A DNA stretch of 64,000 nucleotides from Lineus longissimus (GCF_910592395.1 NC_088315.1:11100501-11164500), one strand, 5' to 3'. Shown: positions 1 through 12,995, counted from the first letter of the stretch. Notes: generated from the sequence alone by a model not told the origin. Numbers and translations are program-made.

Positions 1-219
1 AGAACATTTTGGATGCGGATTACTGAGATGTGGGGAATTCTGCAGTTGGTGTCAGTGGGCTGCATATCCCTGCGGCAGCCGTTAGACCTTACGGTGATGA
101 AGCCGTTTAAGTCTAACGCGCGAAAGGCATGGAAGGCATGGAAAACAGCAAATACTGATGAGCAGGGCGGATGCGGAATGATTGGACTTTCAGATACGCG
201 TTGTAAATGTTGCATGTGA
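1..219 (+). mobile_element. pogo/Tigger-like DDE transposase remnant (edge of window)
   Basis: An open frame from position 13 to 219 contains, from about position 70, the residues LRQPLDLTVMKPFKSNARKA. This resembles the 'LQPLD...FKPLK' block near the end of the DDE_1 catalytic domain of pogo/Tigger transposases. The residues before it do not match the usual 'HTTH' stretch, so the copy looks decayed. The rest of the element would lie to the left, outside the window. No terminal repeat is visible to the right. The assignment rests on one short motif. Confidence 0.4.
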
Positions 220-3200
220 GGCTGGTGTAGTCCACAGGTCATCATCATTGGATTTGAAGCGGCATTTCGTCCTGGCCATGCTGATGCTGGGCCACTTCCA
301 GTGGTCGATGGAGATCTTCACGCGGACGAAGTGGAAGTTTGGCATGATCAGGGTGTAATGAACCTTCAAAACTGTGGCTAACAGCTAACTTTAATCTTCT
401 CCGATCTGTGTTGGACTCCTATAGAACAACCCTACAGACTCGTGGACCCACCATTTTAGACATCCAAGAAAATGATGTGTAATTAGCAAAACCCAATTCA
501 GTGAAAAAATTAATTAAAAGTGGTCTTCGAAGTTTTTTTTTATTGGGACAACCTGTACAAGTTTTTGTATGCGACCTTGAAATTCAGAAATGATCAGAGC
601 TGGTTTTCTCTTCTCAATAATTTCACAATAGGCCTACTGCGAATGTGACATTACTGGTGTCAGTTCTATGAAGTTCGAAGCCAATGACTACTAGGCCTAT
701 TTGCGTTGGTAAACCAATCAGAAAGCAGATAGTACATGTATTATTACAGATTATTACTGCATGTGCAGCCATGTGACCGTCATAGTAATGAAGTGGGCTG
801 GTTTACAGAAGTGATGTCTTAAGTCCGATTTTACAGTATGTACAAAAAGAAGTAAATACTACTGTAGAAGTAAAGCGTAAAAGTATTTACCATCTATAGT
901 AACTACATGTATTAAGTCAGAAGTCCAATTATTCATCTTTATGACTTTTTAAATTGTGCTGCGGCATATCCGACAAGATACATTCATTCGTCAATAAATC
1001 AGCAGTCAAGCTAATATATAACAATATGTACTTTTCATAGGTCTAGGGGCCACATAGACCCCACACCATTGCTTGACTAAAATGATATACTGCAGCATGG
1101 GTCACATTTAGTAATGGATTTTGTATTGATATACATGTCGTTATTACCCAATAACGTGTTAAAACATTTACTCTCCGACTCGGAGTTGAGAGTTTTAAAA
1201 TATCATTAGGAATATTCTGACCGTCTCGATACCAAGTAGGCAAAATCAAGCAAAATATAACTATTTGAAGTCTGCCTTGAACATTTTTATGTTTTCCATG
1301 ACCAGGGATGGTATCCATGAACACGTACCTGACATTAGACAGCATTAACTTTCAGCTTGTCACTTATTATCAATACGATGGGGACAACATGGACCCCTGG
1401 CTTTGGGACTCGATATATGGGTCGGTCCCAGTTCTGACTGGGGTTTCAATTTTACAAATCCCACATTGAGTGACCAACAGTCTAATTCGTTACTGCTATA
1501 TTACAAGATTTTTGCACGATGAAATTGCTCGCATGCAGATAACTTGATCTTAATCCTAACCTCGTGACACATGATGTCTTGCCTTTATTCCTCATGCAGA
1601 GTTGTAGGCTTGGTGTCCTAAAATTCCGAACATGACAGTTAGTTCAATTTAACCAAAAGCATAACTAGTGGGTTTTCGATCTCAGTGCTTCAATTACAAG
1701 ATTACTGCTATCGCACTCTTTGTGTACATCGTTATATTCAATACACTCTACCATGACCATGTTGGTATTATTAACTATTGGACTGGTTATGCGATATAAG
1801 AGACCTTTTATAACCCGAACAAGCTAAAATCATAATATGTAGGTTCTCTAGGGTTATGTGCGCAATGCGCACTTGTTTCCCTTCAATCTAAAAAGAACAT
1901 ATATGTGATATAGCGGCATGAATATCGGCATTAATTTTCATTCCAATCATCAGCCAGGCCAGCTATGTTGTATTGTCAAGACATAATTGAATCGGTGTAC
2001 CAGGAGTAGTAGTCAGACAATGCTGAATATCGGGTTATGTTCCTTGTCAGGTGAGCAAACAGGATCGTGAATACCGTTCGCAAGACTCGTTGCCGACTTT
2101 AACAAGAAGTTCACGAGCGAACTGAACGTCAGTCTATTGGAAAATCGACCATCAAGCACGGATTAGCATGCACTGGCATGCATTTTCCTTCATAGACCCT
2201 CTATAATCTTGACTAAAGTTTCTTTGCAACCACAACAGCAGGGCAACCATCGCAAGCGTCCAGAGGCAAATAAGTTAGGTATGAGAAATTGACGTAATCC
2301 AAACCTCAACCAGTAAAGGCTTGAGGGGTATTGTCGAGGCGGGCGCCGCAAGTCCATCTGTCTGTCCGTCAGAACGTCCGTCTAGTGTCCTGCCAGTCGT
2401 GAGACTGCATCACATGATGTAGTTGTTTTTTGTTTGGTCATAGAGGTCATATTTTGAAATATCATATATGTTATAAAAGTCTTATAAATCTAATCGGTAC
2501 GTGTAGAGAAAGGATACAGGTCGGTTACATAAACTGCATTGAGGCGGTCAGTGTCTGAGTTACATTAGAGAAGAAGACTAGGTGAGTAATGACAAATAAA
2601 GAATCATATATGTAGAAGGTCAATTTATTTCCACAATTCTACACCACTTTGGGTGCAGTATACAGCGATCACAGACGGTTTTCAATATGATATCTACGTC
2701 CACCTCACATCTAGTTTGCCTACACCACCATCACAGTTGGTAAAGGAAATGCACAGCTGCTCCGACAAGCTCGATATCATACCGACTCCTAACTAATATG
2801 ATTAGATTAAGGTTCTACAGCGTGTCTCAGAAACGGTTGAATAGGCATGCATTTGCAAGGTACATTGATGAAAGGCACCCTTCCGTAACGTCATTTACAG
2901 CCTTTTCTGACACACTGCATGAAGAGGTCATGACCCATTTACTACAAACACCGTATATTTGGACGGATTCTATATACATCTCCAATAAAAGTGATGTACA
3001 GATTCATTTACGGCAAAAAAACGTTACAAATACATAGCTTTTCTACCCGTCCATACCCAAGATAGACTGAGGTAATGAACATGTAAAGTAGAAATAGACC
3101 ATGCAACTTGCTCATTCAAGATCTGGTAAAATAAAATGTACATCAAAATAATATGTGTCCTGCGTTTCGAAAGAGTAAGTTCGTGCAAGGAGACATCAAC

Positions 3201-4055
3201 GCAATCTTCCTTGGTTGTGCAATTAAAAACGTAGTGTTCCATAGTTTTGTTAATAAAATGCTAAGTATGAGAACTGGTAAAATATACACTAGTAAGTCCA
3301 TGTATACTGCTTATATTTACAAACACCGCATCAAAGGCTACAATATTTACATTAACATCAGACAGAAAAAAAGTAGAACTCTACAGCAAAGAAATTAGAT
3401 GAGTTGGAGAAATCGGTCGCTTCGATTAATCCACTGATAAATGACGGTCTTAACACATTGATGGATAGACATGCTCAGGATAATGATTTGAATGAGAAAA
3501 AGGTCACTGCTAGTTTACGTGAGGATAGAATTCACAGATAGTGGAATAAGCAGAGATTCTGTTGTCAGACCATTGTACTGGGAACTGAGCTTTCCATAAG
3601 TTAATATGAAAGTATTTGGCTATGGTTATAGTATTTACTAAAAATCACATAATGGTTCTAGATCACATGAAGGACACGTGCTTTACTTCACGGAAGCCCC
3701 CATTCTCTCTTATTCGATTGATAATGAATACTACAGCACGAGTGTCTGATGAATATCACAATCACGCTTCTATATTGGTAAAATAACAAAATACAGTTTT
3801 CTAATGATTGGTTTGGTGTATGGACTACTAATTCATTAGTAAACACGCCCACGCTCAAAACAACTACGTCAAGACTAAACATACTGTGTGTGACATTTGG
3901 CAAATGAATATATGTTTAAAAAACTTGTCCACCAATAGAGTGGATTAGAGTCTACCACAGTATACTGATTCATGACCTAGGCGCAATTTCAGCAGTTTTA
4001 GACAGTCTGTTTTACAAAATCTTATAAAAGTCTCAGCCAAATTTCGCTAAGACAC
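220..4055. other. non-coding stretch, no gene recognised
   Basis: Only short open frames occur here, none with recognisable domains or convincing splice structure. The sequence is AT-rich with scattered 'taggccta' and 'acatgta' strings. At 2357-2385 there is a short run rich in 'tctgtccgtc', a low-complexity string that recurs near 38865 and 50300. Confidence 0.5.
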
Positions 4056-4229
4056 CCAGTGTAACGTAAATGAGTGTTGCCGCTTCTCAGTGTTTCCCCT
4101 CAATGTTAAGAAACTCTTAAAGACTGATTGACACGTTTTCCTTTGTTTCCCCAAACCGATAAGTCGTGGTGTCCCAAGTTGTCTGTGGAAACTGTGAAAT
4201 ATGGAGAACAACCAAAAACCTTACACTGG
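4056..4229. mobile_element. MITE copy 1 (CCRGTGTAA terminal repeats)
   Basis: The segment begins ccagtgtaa and ends ttacactgg, a 9-bp terminal inverted repeat. It aligns along its whole length (about 175 bp) with 6096-6275. Shared internal blocks include 'tgtttcccctca', 'gattgaca.gtttt', 'aagtcgtggt' and 'ggaacaacca'. It has no coding capacity, so it is a miniature inverted-repeat element of unknown superfamily. Open frames on both strands here are products of the repeat. Confidence 0.7.
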
Positions 4230-6095
4230 CGTTGGAGCAGAAATGAAAGACTTGGAGCAAAATCGCAGCCGTACGAAAAGATACACCTGATCCATCGCGA
4301 ATCTTTAAAACAGTCCACTTTAAATTAGTCCACTGCGGTTGCAATCCAAGTAATGTCATCAGTTCCACCAATTATACACAAGGTTCTCGAAACAGACGAG
4401 ATGTTCATAGAATTTTCCACCGAAGTAAGAGCAATGAATCAGTGTTACTGCTAAAATAAGCCCCAGTCTGAAGGCAATCGTGGTCCTTGTGTTCGCCCCA
4501 TCGGTTATCGCGGGTGGTAAGTTGAACATCCCGTCAGTGTCGCTATTTCCACCTAGCTTATCAATCGACGACATTCTCGATCAGGGGGCAGATATACTGA
4601 CTGTGCCTGAGACCCATGTGCCATCCGGGAGCTGCTCTCTTATTAATAATCACCTGCAAGACATTAATGGCAAATTGTTAGAAACATTTGATAAAAAATA
4701 ACAGAGTTCCTTTTTGATTTTCGAAATGATTATTTTGGTATAGAGACTCATATTGTCGCCTGAAATGTTCGCCCCAGTACAAATCCCGGCACAAATTATG
4801 AACGGAAACTGTGTAACCCCTCACATGCCTTAGGCACATTGCTTTATCATAGGAAAATATATACGAGGCTAAGGGTGAATATAAGTCTTTCAGTACATTT
4901 ATAAGCATTACGCAACGCTCAGGCGTGCCATATCATTTTCTTGAAAATGTTGAGAAAATATATTCCTGCGCAAGGTATGGAACAGACGCGTGCGAAAACT
5001 AGAATCAGAATACTATGTTCTCGGCCTAATGCTGGCACCACCCGTTAATGTTGATGAAACCATCCCAAACCACCTCTCCGTCGCTACACAGGAATCCAAA
5101 AGCCATACCAGAAAAACTGTGATTTGTTGGAATTGCTTTATATTGGGTAGTGAGTGATGGATAACCTGGGAGAGTAAATGTCCGACGGAAAAATGATTAT
5201 GTTATTGGTTGACAACAATAGCGCCTCTAAAAATAATGTCTAGATAAGTTATAACAAGGTGTGGCTGTTTCTATGTACATTATATATACAAGCCTTTGTA
5301 CATTTAGATTATCGACAAAAAGTTGGTAATGCTCTGGATTCTGCAACTGAAGAAATATTTGGCGTGTAACCTACAAAGCTAGTGATCAAGATTATGGTGA
5401 TAAATGGAAATGGTGGTGGTGGATGCTTGCTAAAGTAGAACTAAACACATCGAAGTACATGATAGAATTTAGTGTCCATTCTTTGAACAGAAGATAATTT
5501 TGAAAAGGACCTCTGCCGATGCGAAACAATATTTTCGGTAGCTCAGGTCGGTAAACCGATGCCGAGGATCCAAGACTGAAAGAAAAGTGGCTATTGACGG
5601 TGTGGCTTTGATATAATTATAGAGGACATGCTGACATTATGAGCAATGATTGGCACCGCATTCAAACACAAAGTTAGGTTTCGAAGTAGAACGCTATTGA
5701 GCCCAATGAGATAAGATAATGAATGTACATGTATATATACAGGTATGTACTCTACTTCACACACACGGATTCTCAATTGCCATGAGAACATTATCATGGT
5801 GGATAGGGGGCGGGACGTTATGAATGAGACGCTTTATGTTTACATGCACATGTACATGTATATGCACTAACACATAGTCGACTGCAGTTGCAGAGGGTAA
5901 TCAAATATTTTTTGACCTGTTCAAAGCAACGGCTCAGCGTAGTGCTGAGTTTATATCAGGGTGTCTACGTCGCCACATCAAGCCTGCAATATTTTGTAGT
6001 GCCTCGGTGACCACGCTGGTAAAAGGCCCATCTGTAAATCCGGATAGAAAATTGGAATAGCCATGACCGACTCATGTCAGTGCAAACGTGAAAGG
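4230..6095. other. non-coding stretch between the two MITE copies
   Basis: The short open frames here (for example 4480-4701) carry no recognisable motif and no clear splice partners. A short 'ggtggtggtgg' run lies near 5411, and 'acatgcacatgtacatgta' lies near 5845. Confidence 0.4.
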
Positions 6096-6275
6096 CCGGT
6101 GTAATGTTTTTGAGTGTTTCTGTTTTTGAGTGTTTCCCCTCATTGTTTGGGAACGCTCAAAAATAGATTGACAAGTTTTTCTGTGTATCCCCCCTATTAA
6201 AAAGTCGTGGTCTCTCTAGCTGCCTATTGTTTGGAAACACTGACACATGGGGAACAACCACAGATGTTACACCGG
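6096..6275. mobile_element. MITE copy 2 (CCRGTGTAA terminal repeats)
   Basis: It begins ccggtgtaa and ends ttacaccgg, a perfect 9-bp terminal inverted repeat. It is the second copy of the family at 4056-4229. The inside includes 'tgtttcccctca', 'agtcgtggt' and 'ggggaacaacca', in the same order as copy 1. No target-site duplication is evident. Confidence 0.72.
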
Positions 6276-9063
6276 CATGTGGACAGTGCAGTGTAGCGTT
6301 GCAACGAGTCTAGAACGCTTTGTCACTGCACAGTTACAGCATTATGTAAATTTTGGAAGGACTTCCCGTTGATCGATGTGCACCCTATAGTATAGCGACA
6401 ATAAATGCACACTAGCATTGATTACCAAGTAATAATTGATAAGACATCCAATAACTGAACGCCGTGCGCGCGCATGCTAGAATGCGTCCATAGTGACGGT
6501 TGCCAGGGGACGCAGGATAGCGCCATATGGCTGCTCAAGGGAATGCAGTCGTGATGATTGATTCACCACTCGAAGTGTTGGGATTTGCACTGAACCAAGA
6601 TAAGATTATTAAATTCCCCATTCCAGGTGTTTGCCGTGCTTTGACATAAAATCTCATGCTATATCGCGTCTTCCGTGTCGTTAACATGTTGGATGGGTGG
6701 TCTAAATTATCATTGACAATTGAATCACCCATAAAAAAACAATGTGCATAGGGTGAATCATAAACTACACACGAGCATGTATTAGTATCTATTTAATGGG
6801 GACTATGCATGCATCACTCGCGATCATTCATAGATAACTTATTGGTTTACATATAAGGTCGCCGACAATAGAACTTTCGCGTGGGTCTGTTGGAGCTGCC
6901 TTCTACACATAACTAGAAGGTCTATGTGTATCGTCGAGTGGATTTCTGTTGTCATTTCATGACAACAGGCTATTGATTTAGCAAAGAACAAGCCAATACG
7001 TGTAATGCAGCTGGAAGCCATCCACAACCACCCGAAAATTACCCCATGCTCTCTCCTACCAGAATCTTTTGTAAATTGAAAGACTCTGATCGTACCAAAG
7101 ACTAGATTAAACGATTCTGCTCTTACTTTGTCGTGATAAAACGTTGTGACTCTCCAATGGGGTCATTTTCAAAAAGATATTTCCATCCAACACAAAAATG
7201 TTTCACTTGAGAACAAGCCCACAACTGGTATCTTCGAAAGTCGAGTCTGGCATATTTCAACAGAACAGACATTCTTTTCAACTCAACAGAACCTCGTCAG
7301 ACAGAGCGACTATAATGACCGAATACTTCACAATTTGCATCATAGTAATGTTTTGACATGAGAAATATGTTACAATTATTTTCAAAAAACGTTTGGTGTT
7401 GGCAGAATGTTGGTGACGACAGCTTTTAAAAACGACCCCAATCATATCGTTTTTGAGAGTTTACCAAAGGCAAATGACTTCCTTGATAATAGTGAAAAAT
7501 ATTCGGGCACAAACGTGACGAAATTATTGACTGTCGCAAGGTGACTGTCGTTTAATTTTGACACTCTCATTTCAATTAACAAAAATGCCAGCTGTGCATT
7601 AAGCACTTAATAGAAGATTACCGGTATAGGCATATACAACGAGGGACAAGCACAATAAATAGGACCAGTTTAGCTTCGATATCAGCAGTAAACGAGTCCC
7701 CATGTGGTTAAAATGTACAAGCTTGTATGATTATAACTACTGGGTGAAAAAAAGGTTGAAAATCAAAATAATGAGCAGCAACTAAAATATATACAGTAAT
7801 AAATGATAAATTGACTACTAGTGTAGACTGCTTTATCATCGATGTTAATCAGGCGTGAAGCGAATGAAACATAAACTTTCACCTTGATTAACATACCTTT
7901 TGTCAACTAATCGTCATTAGGGCAATCAGCTATTAAGGGTGTCATGTATTGTGAATGTCTCAAGCCGAACGCATAGCCGGGGGCAGAGCGTCTATTGACT
8001 GTAACCTATTCAGGTGGAAGAGGCGAATATTTTAAACCAACTGGTAGACTCGAACCTTACCCCGGAACCTTACATGCATGTTACTAGCCAAATTGAATCA
8101 TGCGCTGGGATTTGGACGCTCTACTTTGATTTTCACGTACTTTTTCCTCTGTTAGGTTTGAGCCATGCGACTTTTCTAGCCATAGGCAAAAACCATTATG
8201 GTGACTGTATCACATGCAGCAGTGTCAATACAACGACCGCAAGACCCAAATGTTACACAAATTTTCGTTTAAACGAATCAGCTGAAATACATGTATGCTT
8301 CAATGTTTTCAGCACGAGGAAAGAATTTGTCCTATGTACCAAAAATTCGTATACATGTACATGTACGCATTCCCGTGTTTTGAGCAGATATTACCCAGAT
8401 CAGTGCGCATTGGTTCATTTTAGCTAGCAACACAAAACATTCAAGAATTCTCTTTGTACGGAAGTGTTAACTTTCCGGCACATACCGTTTATGTTTAGTT
8501 CACTACATGTTCAATAAGCGGAGAAACAAATTGTGAATGCCTCAGTCAAAAAGCGAAACCGGGAGCTGAGCGTTTATTAATTGTAACCTGTCAACAACAA
8601 GTTAAACGTTTTTCCTTAGGTAATATTTCTCATAGTCCGGTTTACCTTAAAGGATATTTCGCTTTATTTATAGGAGAAATAAAGGCGGGGATAGAGATGA
8701 GAAACCCAAGGTTACGTTTTGACCTCGACCAGACCTCGACAAAGCTAAAAGTGGTCCATTATTCATTTCTTCTCAGTCTTCAGGAATGAACACGAGTTGT
8801 CACAATACGTGCATGTCTAAACTGAGCTGCGCTGAGAATATGCCAAATGCTAAAGGTGAATCTCGCGCTCTTTGCTTTGCTATGGTCACAGCGCGACAAC
8901 GGGAAGGAGACACAATGAACATTTGTTTTTGACAAAGACAGTAGGGACCATCTCAAAACTCATTGATGTCAAAACAAAACGTGCAAACGTCGCACGCCTT
9001 TCAACGCGAACTAATTGTAAACAATGTAAAACGACAGTGCTTTGAATCTTGGAGGCGCTGGAA
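6276..9063. other. non-coding stretch downstream of the ODF3-like gene
   Basis: No gene is recognised. A diverged direct repeat of about 60 bp occurs at 7950-8011 and 8530-8591; both copies contain 'ttgtgaatg.ctca' and end 'attgtaacct'. The 137-codon open frame at 8014-8427 starts with GTG and has no family features. On the minus strand an AATAAA string (plus-strand tttatt near 8664) could serve the ODF3-like gene's 3' end. Confidence 0.4.
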
Positions 9064-9261
9064 TCAAAATATGAGAATATCATGATTTAAGAAATAAACG
9101 TTCGGTTTTTTAATGTTTACCTTTTCAGGACTATGAGCTCCAGGTCCAGGTTTCTGCGTGCCGTCTCCAGGCATGGCACAGTGGCCAGATAACGTATAGG
9201 CGGGAGATTTGGCCTTGTAGATATGAGGTGTAGTCGTGGTGTATGTTCCTGGCCCGGGGGT
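9064..9261 (-). CDS. ODF3-like gene, last visible coding exon
   Basis: The acceptor is cattgcag|acc and the exon opens directly with TPGPGTY. It encodes residues 190-254, including 'KPGPGAHSPEK' (226-236), which matches the C-terminal repeat of ODF3. Immediately after this block comes gtaaac, a plausible donor at 9120. If it is used, a further small exon lies below 9064 that I could not find. If it is not used, the frame ends VYFLNHDILIF at the stop at 9064. Confidence 0.78.
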   Translation of the reverse strand, partial: TPGPGTYTTTTPHIYKAKSPAYTLSGHCAMPGDGTQKPGPGAHSPEKVNIKKPNVYFLNHDILIF

Positions 9262-10723
9262 CTGCAATGAAGATGGTTTGAATAAGGATCTAATTTTCAC
9301 TGGCATTGCCACTGTCTGAAGAGAAGGCGTCAATGAGGAACCGTGCAAAATTGATTCAGTTAATTTCCACTTACAGATAACGTTGATATTAATGTGGCTC
9401 CTTGTAATTACCGACCAGAAAAGCTTTGAGGGGTTACATCATTTATCATTGATACACCTGGCCGGCTAGTATCATGGACTTCATCATGAGATAAGCAAGT
9501 GTTAGTCATGGTACAGATACATGGACATAATTCTGACAACACATACCTTCTGTAAGTCCTCATGGAAGCCTCCGATCTTACTTCTTCCCCGTACTGAATA
9601 ACAAGGTGCCGTCTTTTTATTGCTCTGCACTGTTCGGCTCATCATACTTGGCATGGTATAAGAATTGGCAGCTGGAAAAGTAAGAAACTGTTTAGAATAT
9701 CTGCAAGCTATTCACATCCTAGCACTAGGCTTCAGAAGCATGATTAAAGAGTCAATGATACACCTATTGGTCCAACGTGAACGAACTGTGGTCAATCCCG
9801 ATCCGACCAAATCGATAAGTGCACTTTATGGTACATTGCACACTATTATTAAGTAACCTTGTCGCAATTAGGGTTATCATTTAGGCGCATTGATGCCTCC
9901 CTAACTCGGTTAGTCTGAAATGTGAAGCTTGCTACAACCCTTGTAGAGACTTCATCATTTCGGCGACGCACTTTGACTGACTTGGACGTTTGCTGCTCAA
10001 AATCAACCACTTGTCCCAAACATGCATTTGGTGACTCGTCTTTGGCTGCCTAAGACGTTTGCTGCTCAAAACAACCAATTGTCCCAAACATTTTGGTGAC
10101 TCCATTCCATCAGAAAGGTGACCTAAAATGTTTGGTGACTCCATATGTTTCCCTAAGGCCGCGTTCATGAAAACATTCTCATAGCCATCCGGTTGGAATA
10201 CTTCCGCTGGGTCTCCATTCAGTCACATTGTAGAAATTTGAGGATTGATTAGGGACAAAATGTTTCGAATTCATCTCTTACCAGGAGTCTTATCCTGTCC
10301 CCTATTTTTATTCCTCGCTCCGAAGCTAAATTGGGGTGCGTGAAAATGAGCTTGTTGACCAGCTTTTTCTGGGGAGTAACTTCCCGGTCCTGGGTTATTG
10401 GCGGGCCTAGCAAGAGCGGTCCTATCCTTCAACGTGTAATGTGGGGTTCCGTCAGCGCCGTAACGTGTTATTTTAGCATCTGGATAGTGAGCTGGTCCAG
10501 GGCCGCATTCGTCGACTAGCTTTCCGTGTCTCGTGCCAAATGGAAAAGCGGGATTCCTGTTTTTCGTGCTCCTTGGGTCGTGTTTTGGCTGTCCGACGAG
10601 GGTCGGGAGACCGTATGCACCTGGTCCAGGGTTTGAGCCTATAGCAGCGCAGGGCCCGCGGGGAGTAGTCGAGGGCCAGCCGAGGCATCGACCCTTTGGC
10701 CAGCTCTCTTGTGCGACAGCCAT
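9064..10723 (-). CDS. ODF3/CIMAP1-like SHIPPO-repeat ciliary protein (three coding exons)
   Basis: Joined minus-strand exons 10723-10282, 9671-9547 and 9261-9064 give 254 residues, about the usual size of ODF3 (CIMAP1A). Family members are microtubule-associated proteins of sperm flagella and cilia. Pro-Gly-Pro (SHIPPO/STPGR) repeats are visible at residues 32-37 (PGPGAY), 75-79 (GPGPAHY region), 111-116 (PGPGSY), 191-196 (PGPGTY) and 227-231 (PGPGAH). 'VRGRSKIGGFHEDLQK' at the end of exon 2 matches a conserved ODF3 segment. The start (MAVAQE) is chosen because an acceptor (ttttcag) lies 19 bases upstream at 10743, so the longer frame is 5' UTR. The end is less certain: 'GAAAAG|gtaaac' at 9121 is a good donor, so the last 18 residues may be intron read-through. 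The fourth repeat is degenerate (TPAANSY). Family identity is strong; the exact C-terminus is not. Confidence 0.9.
9547..9671 (-). CDS. ODF3-like gene, coding exon 2
   Basis: The acceptor is ccttttccag|ct and the donor is CAGAAG|gtatgt. The 125 bases complete the phase-1 codon of exon 1 and end in phase 0. The exon encodes residues 148-189, including the conserved 'GRSKIGGF' block. Its SHIPPO repeat is degraded: 'TPAANSY' replaces the usual TPGPAAY-type core. Confidence 0.88.
9980..10145. repeat. tandem minisatellite in ODF3-like intron 1 (~65-bp unit)
   Basis: Two units each contain 'gacgtttgctgctcaaaa', then 'caacca.ttgtcccaaaca', then 'tttggtgactc'. They start near 9986 and 10050, and a partial third (aaatgtttggtgactcca) ends near 10144. 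The repeat sits inside intron 1 and explains the minus-strand open frame at 9932-10168. Confidence 0.75.
10282..10723 (-). CDS. ODF3-like gene, coding exon 1
   Basis: This exon encodes residues 1-147 and ends in phase 1 at the donor CCTG|gtaaga (intron begins at 10281). It carries three SHIPPO-type repeats and the linking 'PHYTLKDR' and 'PQFSFGAR' segments that separate repeats in ODF3 proteins. A 5' UTR acceptor (acattttcag) sits at 10743. Antisense open frames at 10331-10519 and 10533-10754 are shadows of this exon. Confidence 0.88.
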
Positions 10724-10742
10724 TTTAATCCTCTGGTTATTC

Positions 10743-12995
10743 CTGAAAATGTAAGTACGCATTTTAGATTTTACGGACTTTAATTAAGCGGTTCTGTTAA
10801 TGGCAATGTTAATTAGGCCTACTTGCAATCTTCACGTACTAACAGGTGTAAATCCAGTTATTTGTCAGGGTTCACATACTTGTTTAGGATAAGATCGTGG
10901 GGGGGTGGGGGGGGGGGGTCTACTGTAGTTTCAATTTTACTTTACGGAGGGTTGTCTCAATAACATGCTCATTCAAGTTGAATTCATCAGCGAGATGTGG
11001 ATTTTTATATCTTATCCGGCCCAATTATATCAACCTCCATGATAAGATTGTAACTTACTAGTAATTCATGGCAAACATCTTTCAACATTTTTGAGGTTGA
11101 TATATCTCGAAAAACATCCATAACGTAACGCATACTTCTTTTGTACGGTACCCAGAAAAACATACAATGATGCAACAACCTAGACTATATCTCGTCTAAT
11201 CGTCGACCTTACAGAATTGAAAATTTAATGTGCAAGTGCAGAGCACCACATCAAAAAACAAGACTGCGTTAAAGGGGTACACCGTTCATAATTACTAATT
11301 ACTTGTGGTGCAGTTAAATAGATATCCACCAATACACAATGCCGTAGTGCAGTTATTATGAATACAAATTTCTTGAAAATTGGTATCTTTAGTATTTTAT
11401 ATCTTACTACGCAAAGGCAATGCTGAAAATTATATTCAGTGTGTATTTACGCTATTGAAAGTATTCAAATTCAATTACAAATTCAAAATTTAACGAACGG
11501 TGCAGACCTTTAAAAGTGTACTTCAACGCCCTTTTTAGGCACTGTTAGAACTATACGACCAAGCATTAATAATTATCGGTAGCCTATTCTAGTCAACACC
11601 TGACAAACTGAAGAACATTTCGCCCCAGGACAACTCCAAGTAGGCTTTCAGTACTTATGTATACATGGTGTATACACACGTCTGACCTAGTAACCATATA
11701 CAAGACACTGGTGACACTTAAGATTTTGGACAAAAAAACTATCAAATGCGACATAAAATCTATTAAATTCCCATTCATATCGTGCACGAATATGGAATCA
11801 AGTCTTCTGTAACTGAAAGTTGGGATGTACCTACCTTTTTCAAGATTATTGGCAATATTTAATGCCCGTTCGTCACTCGTGAACTGACTGGACTGACTGT
11901 CGTGTCTAACACCGACCTGTAATGCTTCGTGTTTGTTTAGGCGTCTCCTGGTTACGGTAGTCCACACAACATGCCCGTAGCTATACTCCCGGTATCGACC
12001 CGCCGCGGAATCAACGTGGCCGCAATATAATTCGTTGATTTTAAGAAATTAATATGCAGAAAATTTTTTCAAAGATTTATGGTAAAATCTGGAGGAAAGG
12101 GACAGCAATTTTAATATTTTTCATAATCTTTTAAAACGAATGTTGTGCTGTCTGTCATTAAAATATACAGTGGCGACCACATGACCCAACGCTTAACGAC
12201 GGGTCAACAATGGCAGGCGATTGGTTTAGTCCTGTACAATACAAATAGTCTCTGCTTCGTATGTTCGGTATAAGGTCCCACTATGTATGACGGGCCATTG
12301 AACCCAATCATACAGCACAATGATAATATTATATCATATTTATGCATATATTGGCAGCTTGGCCAAACAGGATTGTATGCAGTGTCGCCCTTTGCTTCGA
12401 CACTTTCGTTTACCAAACTTTGAACCTTGGACAACGATGTCTGGTTAGGGCAAGTCGAAGTTGTGATCTTTGAATTCTTGTGAAAAGGTGAATTGAAAGT
12501 GCATATATTTCTGAAACTGCTTAGTATATAGAAGCACACTTTGAAATACATTTTGAATGAATGTGGAGATATTGTCAATGACCAGTTTGTGTCTGCATGG
12601 CTATAAATGCGACTTCACGTGCACCCACAACTTCAAATTTGTCCAAAATTTCTGGGATATGACTATTATGAGCATTATTGATTTGGACATAATATCAGCA
12701 TGTTTTTGCCGAAATGGAAGAGACAATTTTTGAGGCACTTAGCCGTATCGAGTACAAAGCACTTTAAATCTGCATTTAAAAAAGGAAGTGACTACTTGGC
12801 AAGCCCGGCTTACAGGGTGGCTTTTTAGTGCTGTTTGGCAAGCGGCTCTCAAACAGGACAAAAAAGCTGCCTGTTCGGCGAGCGGCTTGCCCAATAGACC
12901 CGGCCTTTAAAAAAAGAATTATCAGCTACCTAAGTTAGGGAGATATGGAAATGAGGCTATATTCGACCACCATCAAATTATCAGCATTATATAAG
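10743..12995. other. upstream flank of the ODF3-like gene, no second gene seen
   Basis: The first few hundred bases presumably hold the 5' UTR exon(s) and promoter of the minus-strand gene, but I see no clear TATA or initiator. A broken G tract lies at 10899-10918. Two 124-codon minus-strand frames (11593-11967 and 12204-12578) have no recognisable motif or splice support. At 12805-12890 there is a degenerate inverted string built on 'ggcaagc/gcttgcc'. Confidence 0.4.

Noticed and set aside
8014-8427. 137-codon plus-strand open frame
   Set aside because: It begins with GTG, has no recognisable motif, and lies in non-coding DNA with no splice or conservation evidence.
10331-10754. Plus-strand frames opposite the ODF3-like exon 1
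   Set aside because: They are antisense shadows of a well-supported coding exon.
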